A stretch of DNA of 64,000 bases, taken from positions 10,044,001 to 10,108,000 of the forward strand of contig OY540810.1 in the NCBI GenBank assembly GCA_961205875.1, read 5' to 3'. This document shows positions 56,111 to 64,000 of the stretch, one piece after another (positions within the stretch are counted from its first letter, which is position 1; each line of letters starts with the position of its first letter). Source of the stretch: Sialis fuliginosa. Lineage: Eukaryota > Arthropoda > Insecta > Megaloptera > Sialidae. The notes below the pieces were generated by a model that had not been told where the DNA came from, made no database searches, and saw only the letters and a list, made by a program, of their open reading frames with translations. A program made the translations under genes and the position numbers.

Positions 56111-56737
56111 TTATCTCATGTGATGTCCTATTTATAGTTCCCCATACCAACATTCTATGTAGGTGTGTCTATGTATATGTGTATACCCCTAAGAAGAGAT
56201 AATTATTTTGATCTATCGTCACACTCTCTTGTATTATATTTACCACACATACGCATATAAATGTTCAAAGTTACTATTATTATTATCATTTATAGTTTAA
56301 TTAAATTCTGTATACCCCACGTTTCCATTTTCAAGACATATCATCAAAATTATTCCACCTAAACTTTCATATAATCATTAAAACCATTATATTAATTTTA
56401 GTACAATGACATTTAGTATATCAGTTTAATTTTCACTTCACCTATTGAAATTTCCCCACCATAAAGACAATAAATCACCTCATATCACCAATATTACGTT
56501 ATCCCTTATTCTCTGAGAAGGGAAACAGAATATGTACAAATAATTTGACGACATTTTAGATTAGGGCGAACATTTGATAGATCCTGGCATACGGTTTCAA
56601 TTTCAAGGGAATACAATGTCATATAAGTATAAATGAAATACATACGATATGGGTTGTTCAGAAGTCAGAGTGAATAACTCAACCAAATTCAAGGAATTTG
56701 TGTTTTTAATCGTTTGGGCAGGATTGCATAATAAACA
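56111..56737. other. AT-rich non-coding
   Basis: Nothing recognised. Confidence 0.45.
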
Positions 56738-57380
56738 AGGCGAAACGAGAGTCAGATTTAAATTTTAAACTGACGAATTGAAATTTGTCTAGTCTAATTT
56801 TCGGTCTCATTTAAGACTCAGTCTCGTTCTCGTTAAAGTATAAGTTCGGCTCGTCTAAGTTTCAGTCTCGTCTAAGTCTTTTTCTCATTTATGTGTCGTT
56901 CTCGTCCCAAGCTCGTATAAGTTTCGGTCTCGTCTAAGTCTCGTTTTCATTTAAGTACCAGCCTCGTTCTAGTTCAAATCTCGTTCTCATTTAAGTCTCA
57001 GTCTATTTTCAGTCTCTGTCTCGTTTCGAGGTCAAGATTTTTTGACGAGACGATGATCACTTTATAAGTCTCGTCGAGAGTCTCGGTTTAAAAAGTTTAT
57101 AATAATTAGTAGTAATTTACTACTCGATATCTCTCTTAAAATGAACATAAAATTCACACGAGATCGAAAAAATCTCAATCTTTATCTAAGTTACGTGTAC
57201 TGAACGAGACCGGCTTGATTATTTACCTGACGAGATGGCTTCAATTATTACGAGTCAAAATCGAAAGACGACTGTCACTAATAAAATTCGAAATAACCTG
57301 TCTCATCGAATTTAGGCGATCTGGATTCTAGACCAAGACTGATTGTGAGATGAAACAGATAATTGTCTCGTCTCAAAGTA
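56738..57380 (+). repeat. Family Q minisatellite-bearing repeat
   Basis: From 56800 to 57010 a degenerate array of GTCTCGTCTAAGTCTCAGTC-type units occurs, roughly 9-20 bases apart, including GTTCTCGTTAAAGTATAAG and CATTTAAGTCTCAGTCT. It is followed by TTTCGAGGTCAAGATTTTTT, GACGAGACGATGATCACTTT and CTACTCGATATCTCTC. Further GAGAC/GTCTC words continue to about 57377. Confidence 0.7.
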
Positions 57381-57711
57381 CAACCGTTCATTTTAGTATG
57401 AAATTTAAAGTGTTAGTTTCTTTTTTAAGTGTGTGTTATTCAAAATACTGGTTATGTATTTGAACTGTAAGCTTGTCTGTTTGTTTGTTTGTTTGTAGAC
57501 AAGACGAAATTAGGTTTTGGTTAGTTGCGTCTGGTCAGTATTTAAAAGGTTTCGGTCTCGTTTGAATTCTATATTTTCCTGAGGGTGAAAGAAACCAACA
57601 GATGACCTACCATATATGTATAATAATTAAATGTAATTTTGAGCTAGTTTCAACTCTCCAAATAAAATTTTGGGTTAAAATATATAGTCATAATACCGAA
57701 AAGAAAAAGAA
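57381..57711. other. Non-coding with a TTTG hairpin
   Basis: TTTG repeat at 57479-57496 flanked by CTTGTCT and AGACAAG, able to form a short hairpin. No gene. Confidence 0.45.
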
Positions 57712-58650
57712 AGATCTGCCTTGGGAACCACGGGACTTTCTTATACCTAACCTAACCTAACAGTGAATTGTATACGTGATTCTTTGTTTATTAAAACATT
57801 TCTAACAAAATAAAAAAAATTAATAATATAGGTAATATTATTCTCTCCATTATATAACAAGTGATTTTTTTTAACGTAATAACTGAAAACGGATGTTTAC
57901 TCTTGTAAATTTTTGGATTTTTGAATTATTTTTGAAATAAGAAAGAAATGTTTTAGATAAAAAATGTCGAGTATGTTATTATTTAAAATTTATTCCCCAT
58001 ATATTTTTTTCCAACATTTATGATTTAGCCAGAAAGAATTTTTTTATGTAATTATTTAGATTCACCTACACAGTTCACTCTCAGTATTACGTATAAGAAA
58101 GTCCCATGTTACCTACGGCAAATACAAACACTGTTCAATCTCTGTAATACGTATAAGAAAGTCCTCATGGCAGATATTTCTCCTCTGTTATGAACCATTT
58201 GAATTATAATAAATCTTTTTTTTCAAAAATTCGTTTTTACAAAAAAATGAATAGAACATAAATTATAGATATAGATATTACCTACATTTTTTAACTTGAC
58301 CATTTTTCTCTATTTTGCACTGTTTCAGAGTAATTCGAAAAATTAAAAAATCGACGTAGGTAATGAAAGATCGGTTGAAAGATCGTTTTTAAAAATAGGA
58401 CGTTTTCTTCCCAGCCAAAAATTAATCTTAAATATAAAATATCACCCTTCTACGATTTGTCGTATTTGAGTTACAGCGCTTACAGACAGACAGACAGACG
58501 GACACACAGACATCATGGCGAAAATAGTCAGAATGGATTCAGGGAAGGTCAAAATAGATAATTCCGTCAAAATCCGGAGTTCGAAAAAAATCGGCTTCAC
58601 TATTCTTACTTATACTAATGTATATTTCATATACATGGTATAAGAAAGTA
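57712..58650 (+). repeat. Family C dispersed repeat, longest copy
   Basis: Starts GGAACCACGGGACTTTCTTA. GTATAAGAAAGTCC, the inverse of that start, occurs at 58091 and 58151, and GTATAAGAAAGT at 58638. Distal part: TCTACGATTTGTCGTATTTG, a CAGACAGACAGACAGACGGA run, CATCATGGCGAAAATAGTCA, AATCCGGAGTTCGAAAAAAA. It holds a (CCTAA)3 run at 57746-57760. The ends behave like inverted repeats, but the internal repetition makes the true borders uncertain. Confidence 0.6.
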
Positions 58651-60664
58651 AAAATGAATTCAGAGTTAAAACTATAAATGGTTGATTAAAAATTAACATT
58701 TCATTAATTAGTAAACCATTTAAAAATGTATCTTGAACAAGAAAAAAAGCACATAAAAATAATAAAAGTAGTGGTGCATACAGGAAAGATACTCACTTTG
58801 ATCTCTTGTGCTGTTTTTAATTTAATTAATTAAATTTTATGATCTCATTTTGTGATACAACATTGAACAGTTCTATTAATAATATGGTGTGAAATTATAA
58901 AATAATTTATTAATTTAATACTATCCTCTCACAATGTGAAAACTTATATAATGAAATGTAATATACTCAAATTAATAATTCATCTTTTGTTTCAGGTATG
59001 TCTGGAATTTAATTTTGAAAAACCCTGTAAGGTAAATTATTTTATGTAAATTACATGTCTAAGGTCTCAAATCTTAATTAGAAATATAATTCTGTTAGAT
59101 TACAATAAGATTTTCTCTGTAATAATTAAACTTCAATTCATAATTAGTATTTTTTTTATTTATATTTATAAAATCTGAACCAAAAGCAAAATTAGTCCAG
59201 TCAATAAGTACTATCGGTTGCAGAAGTGGCAAACGATTGTTGTAAGCATTCATTTAGACATTTTTGCATTCTACGTATTCAAAAAAGCATATTCGATGTT
59301 ATATTATAATGATTTTCCTAACCTAACATTTTTGTGTGTCAAACACATACTTGCAGTTTGCAGAAAAAAACAACTAATTCCGATCGTTTTAAATGTCATT
59401 ATTTTACCCTTATAGGAACTTTAAATTCAAAAAATACCTACCTACCGATAGATAGATTTATTATAGATCAAAATTATAAATTTCAAAAATACAATCTACC
59501 TGATTCATACGTATTGCTCACTTGATAAACAATACTTCGATTTCCTTATAAATGAAGTACTTTCTTTGTAATGCAACTTTTAATAAATGATTTCAAATCC
59601 AATAAAACGTTTAAATCATGTAATTAATTATTTAAATATAGAATTTTAATTTTTTGACGTACGATAAATTTCTTTTTTTTTATTAGGTTGTAATCAACTT
59701 CATTTTTAGTTCTGAAGCCACATTCGAGCGTTGCATGACACATATATACACTTACAGATATATGATAATCGCCCAAATGGTTATATTTTATATATTACAT
59801 AAGTACATACTCTTACATAAAATATACTTCCTTATTATTCACGTATGTACATACATTGAAGCTAAGGTATTTGTTACTATGTTTATAAATTCTTTATGTA
59901 AATATACATCAATCATCTTTTCGATATTTTACTGTACTCGTATATGAAGTACGGAAAGCACGTTTTACAAGTACATATGTAAAGTTGTAAATATTTAATG
60001 CAAAATTGAAAACGTGAATACATTTATGCTTTGCATGTATGTGTGTACAAAATGTCAAAGAAAATCAATAACCTATGTATATATGTAGAGTGAGATACAA
60101 GGTAGAAATAAAGCAGTAATAGAACGGATTTTTCATCTATATTTATTTTTTATACATAGTTATTGCGTGTATCTTTGTAACCACTGCAAATATTTCATGT
60201 ATAGATTTGAATATATGATAAAAAAATTATCTCACACGCGAAAAATGTATTTAGGTCTGAATTTTTTGTACAAAGACAAAATATATTCAAATTACTTGAA
60301 AAATATATTCGAATGTACAATAGGCATGATGCCAGTAACAAAGTATCACTGAAATTATGGTTTTAAATAATGAAATAGGTTAAAAAGATTCTAAAAAATG
60401 TATTTATTTTTACATTAAAAGCGAGATTAATATGAATTTTTTTTAAATAAAAACACAGTCAGAGTGGATGACGTCACGGCTAAGTAAACATTATTTTTAT
60501 TTCATTAATATCTGCACTGTTTATAAATTATTTTGTGGTTTTAAATTATCAATTTGGTCAGTTTTGTGTTACCAAACCTAAAACCGAGAAACGTTAACGA
60601 TGAAACAAGGATTTATTATTGTCGACAAGGAGTCTTTACATAGGCGTGAAGTCAAAAATGCGCC
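58651..60664. other. AT-rich non-coding
   Basis: 2 kb without a convincing gene. Several 60-70 codon plus frames (59218-59415, 59334-59525, 59735-59947, 60167-60352) overlap or follow each other without family resemblance or shared frame. TACATA words are common at 59740-60070. GATGACGTCACGG at 60468-60480 is a CRE-like palindrome. Confidence 0.5.
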
Positions 60665-60870
60665 ATGACACCTGCGAACGTGATGTCCACCATTTTGACA
60701 TCCATTGTCCAATTGTCATCAAATTAAGCTGTCTTACAGTTAAGTGTCTATACATTATGATTCAGTAATGACTGTAATCAAATATCAACATATATTTTTA
60801 ATTTAGTACATTAAATTAAACAAGTGTCCGACACTGGGGTATTGTCCAAGACTGGTGCTAGTACCTTATG
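60665..60870 (-). mobile_element. Family I element, minus orientation, 5' portion
   Basis: CACCATTTTGACATCCATTG, CAATTGTCATCAAATTAAGC, TGTCCGACACTGGGGTATTG and AGACTGGTGCTAGTACC mirror the start of 63664-64000. Confidence 0.65.
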
Positions 60871-61339
60871 AGTGACGAGATACATGTGTAATTATTAAAT
60901 ACCCACACCTACCCACAAATAACGTAAAACCTCTCAAACTATATAAGATTATAGCGATAGATTCATAATTATCAAATAAGTTTTAAATGAAAATATTAAT
61001 TCATACTATTAATAAAATAAATATATCAATTTCACGCAAAGTAAGCTTTTATGAAATTTACGTATTAAAAGGTTTTACTGTACATAAATATTAAAATGTA
61101 AATTTACTACATTGATTATTAATATCTGTCCGTGCCCTTTTCATTTATAGGTCCTTAATTTTATCGCGTGTTCATTAATGGACCGTAAAAAGTAATTTGT
61201 TTGTTCAATTAATATAAAATGTAGTAAAATATATTGTTACTAATATTCAATATACTTGAACATATAAATCTGTAGATTCTGTCTTTACAATACAAATTTT
61301 TTGGTTTTATAAGCAAATAGGTAATTCATTTTGATAATT
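60871..61339. other. AT-rich non-coding
   Basis: Nothing recognised. Confidence 0.45.
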
Positions 61340-61480
61340 TTTTTAATTTTTGTCCGTCTGTTTTTCTTTCGACTCCACACGAAAACGACTGAACCGATTT
61401 TAATAAGACTTTCACTATTCAAAAGGCTAAAACTGTAGAATATGTGATTGATTTTAGGCAAGCTAGTCTTGAGAAAATCT
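61340..61480 (+). repeat. Family F-like Helitron-type remnant
   Basis: TGTCCGTCTGTTTTTCTTTC, GACTCCACACGAAAACGACT and GAACCGATTTTAATAAGACT have the style of lepidopteran 'ACTGAACCGATTTTGATGAAA' repeats. No ends visible. Confidence 0.45.
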
Positions 61481-62194
61481 AAAATTGATATTTTTTGAAA
61501 ATAAAATGAAAAATATATATTTTTCTAAATTTCTCAATCACAGTATCATTTATTATATTAAAGTTAAAAAAGAATAACCCATTTGGGAGGCCACATCAAA
61601 AAATTCTTAGCGGTTGCAATAAGCTTTTAATGTTCAAAATTTCGTTTTTCAAGTATTAAATTTTGTTGGAACTTTTGATGTATTGGCAATAAATAAAATT
61701 ATAAAAAAAAAATTTTTCAGAATTATTTGAGTTGAAAAAAAATTATTATAAATATTATATATACATTATATATAAATATGTTACACAAAGGTGCTACAAA
61801 TAAAATAGTTTTAAAAACCTTTTTCACTAAAAAAAAACTAAAAACCACTAAAGATTTTGAAATATTTATAAACAATTATCCTTGGATCTTTACTTTAAAA
61901 TTGCATCATATGTTTTATTACATAACATTCTATGGTTTTTTCAGAAATAAGATAAAAAAAATTAATAAGAAAAAAATCTTATAATTTTTTTTTCAAATTA
62001 AACCGCCAGTTGTAATGCTGATACCATCAAACTAACTTCAGTGGGGATGTTGTACATACTTACTTTTTTTGAAGAGGATTGAAACCGCATGGAATTTGTA
62101 GTTATATTAAATATAGGTACTTTCAAAGTGGCCGAACGTTGATATATTAAATAGTTTACTTAACGCAACACAAATTTCAATAATCAATACGGTG
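61481..62194. other. AT-rich non-coding
   Basis: A 68-codon lysine-rich plus frame at 61778-61984 is poly-A driven. Nothing else. Confidence 0.5.
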
Positions 62195-62410
62195 TAATTT
62201 ATGCAGGCAGCCTTATTGTTCGTGTGATATATTTATTAGTCCAGTAGTGTGCCGCTTTTATCCTTACGATCCTGGTTGGAGTTTAGAAACGCCAATTATC
62301 TGTTTGTTTAAGCAAATTAAGGACGCGGTTGGTTTATATCAAGATGCGTTTTCCTTAGATTTATGTTTGTACAAAATTTGTCGCTCTGATTAAATTGATT
62401 TTATGTAAAT
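62195..62410. promoter_or_regulatory. GC-richer unique segment with homeodomain/forkhead words
   Basis: TTATGCAGGCAGCCTTATTG, GTGCCGCTTTTATCCTTACG, CCAATTATC, TGTTTGTTTAAGC (forkhead-like), AGCAAATTAAGGACGCGGTT and TGATTAAATTGATTTTATG. High complexity, no repeat match in the window and no frame. An enhancer role is inference from motif style only. Confidence 0.25.
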
Positions 62411-62533
62411 CTGTACATAAACCGAATATTAGTTCAAACTTGAATTGTTTAATCATCTATAATTTGATGTAGTAAATTGTAAAAAAAATCAATTATGTTA
62501 ATATAAATTCAATTAATATCACATTTTTATTTA

Positions 62534-62696
62534 CCCATACTAATATTGTTTGTTTGTTTGTTTGTTACCTTTTCACGGTAAACTGCTGAACCGAGCTTGA
62601 TGAAATTTGACAGGGAGATAGCTTAGATATAGGTTACATTGTATCCCGAAAATTGATTAGATAACAAAATAGAAATATATCGCGGGTAACAGCTAG
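62534..62696 (+). mobile_element. Family F Helitron-like element, complete small copy
   Basis: Begins CCCATACTAATATTGTTTGT, a TTTG run, TTACCTTTTCACGGTAAACT, GAACCGAGCTTGATGAAATT, ATAGCTTAGATATAGGTTAC, and ends CGCGGGTAACAGCTAG|T. Best preserved of five copies (10244, 13310, 15424, 42222). Confidence 0.7.
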
Positions 62697-63663
62697 TTTA
62701 TTATATTTGAAAATTAATCAAATGTAAAATTAAATTATAAATTCGTGAAGAATTAACGTCATTTTTTCATAAATATCAATTAAACAGCAATATAAAAGTA
62801 TTACCCTACTACTGAGCTGTTGAAAAAAGAGATACCAAGCCGATAACTAGCATTATTAGAACATAATTTTATTCTCTACAAAATGACGTCCTTAAATTTT
62901 TTTAATCAGTTATCATGAATCAGTAATACCATCTTTAGCACTCAAGAATAATTTTTCCATGTTATTTAAATGAGAAACAAGACCCTCCTATGTGGTAGGA
63001 ACTGCAGGGTAATCCTTATGGGGGGATTTTTTTGAGTCATATAACGAAAGCGAGGAAAAAAATATCGATTTTTTTGACACACCTTAATAAATATACGTCA
63101 TAAAGAGTCAAAGTTTAGTAAATACCCGAGTCCATGCATGTATGGCCACATTTTGCTTCAATGAATATGCAACTGGTATCTAGTAGATTAGTTAAGATAT
63201 CAAACTTTTTCAACTGCATAAGATTGAATCCGCGTAAACGAAGGAATAACTGTATTATTATTGGCTTCATTTTTACTGTATGTTCATTATACGTAAGTTA
63301 TTTAATTAAAGTTTGAATAAAACTGTCAGCAAAGTGTTAAATTGAAATAATAATAACGAAAAAAAGAAATTGAACACTGCGATAGAAACAGAAATCACTA
63401 ATAACTCAAACGAGAGAACATGATTCATTTTATTTACTTTAATGAATAATGCGATAGGCAACAGCTAGTTCCGCAATTTATATTTAATTGGGAATTTTAT
63501 AATTGGAAGCGTTAAACGTAGAACGTTTATTATTTGCAATTGGGATTGGCAGAGATAGAAATATCACGCATTAATATCGATGTGAATAAGATACTTTCAA
63601 TAATTGTTATAATGTTTTATTAATTTCATGTTTAATTTCTAGTATTTTCTATATATTTACATA
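62697..63663. other. AT-rich non-coding
   Basis: GCGATAGGCAACAGCTAGTT at 63450-63469 resembles a family F end (CAGCTAG|T). A 60-codon frame at 63134-63316 is not convincing. Confidence 0.45.
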
Positions 63664-64000
63664 ATGTACTGGTACCAGTCTTCGATTATACCCCAGTGTT
63701 GGACTCTTGTTTAATTAAATGTACTCAATTAGGAATATTTGTTGATACTTGATATCTGCCATTACTGAATTATAATCTATTGACATTTAACTGTAAAACA
63801 TCTTAATTTGATGGAAATCGGCCAATTGGTGTCAAAATGGAGGATATTTAAACTAATTATTAGTGTAATCTATTTATTAATTATTGTATTCTTTATTTTT
63901 TAACTATTGTGTCGCAGTACTTATCATTTTGTATCATTAGCAAATGTCCTTCACTGGGTACTCATTACTGGTTTTACTTTATCCATTACTGGAGAAAAAT
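63664..64000 (+). mobile_element. Family I element, running to or past the window end
   Basis: ATGTACTGGTACCAGTCTTC, TACCCCAGTGTTGGACTC, TTGTTGATACTTGATATCTG, TGGTGTCAAAATGGAGGATA, then TACTCATTACTGGTTTTACT and TATCCATTACTGGAGAAAAA. The last part matches 11660-11760 reversed, showing both belong to one element of about 340-380 bases. Confidence 0.65.

Noticed and set aside
56800-57010. CRISPR-like array
   Set aside because: Units are irregular and 9-20 bases apart with no constant repeats separated by unique spacers; it is a minisatellite in insect DNA.
1-64000. A new multi-gene biological system
   Set aside because: No intact coding sequence, no conserved gene neighbourhood and no prokaryote-type operon. 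The window is repeat-rich eukaryotic non-coding DNA; the interest lies in individual structures.

Overview
The window looks like nuclear DNA from an insect, most likely a butterfly or moth. It is very A+T-rich, carries short runs of the insect telomere unit (CCTAA/TTAGG), and is filled with repeat types I associate with Lepidoptera: Helitron-like elements ending in CTAG before a T, repeats with phrases such as ACTGAACGGATTTTATTCCG, 'GACTTCAAAAAAGGAGGAGG' repeats, mariner relics and many small inverted-repeat elements. The species cannot be named from this sequence.

I find no intact protein-coding gene, rRNA, tRNA or CRISPR array. The longest open frames (up to 113 codons) cross repeat boundaries or translate simple repeats. 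The only recognisable protein remains are two decayed mariner transposases, both on the minus strand: one in an element at 45720-46766 and one at 52538-53309. The window is therefore best read as intergenic or long-intron DNA.

Layout. 1-8 kb: a hAT-like element, a GACTTC-type repeat, a 1.5-kb Helitron-like element with decayed internal repeats, a TA-flanked MITE and a foldback. 8-17 kb: dispersed families named here C, E, F, I, L, M and N, a perfect 60-bp palindrome and an interstitial telomere run. 18-22 kb: a hAT element with perfect 8-bp target duplications, then two long foldbacks. 22-31 kb: two nearly complete members of one Helitron-like family in opposite orientations, plus three inverted-repeat MITEs. 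32-40 kb: a large foldback, several GC-richer unique islands, one with a TATA/initiator arrangement. 40-50 kb: nested elements, a mariner with another repeat inside it, and a Helitron that appears to join two families. 52-58 kb: an inverted duplication covering one end of a mariner, and a GAGACGAGAC-type minisatellite family. 58-64 kb: sparse repeats and long AT-rich stretches, with one GC-richer homeodomain/forkhead-motif patch.

How the parts relate: many repeats are interrupted by others (8521-8653 within a family C copy, 11849-12032 within a family I copy, family D within 42892-43847, family E within the 45720-46766 mariner), so insertion order can be reconstructed. I did not find a new gene system. 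The most notable structures are the inverted duplication at 52118-52655, the perfect palindrome at 14054-14113, and the hAT element at 18033-18895. Family letters are labels for this window only, and all similarity judgements were made by eye.
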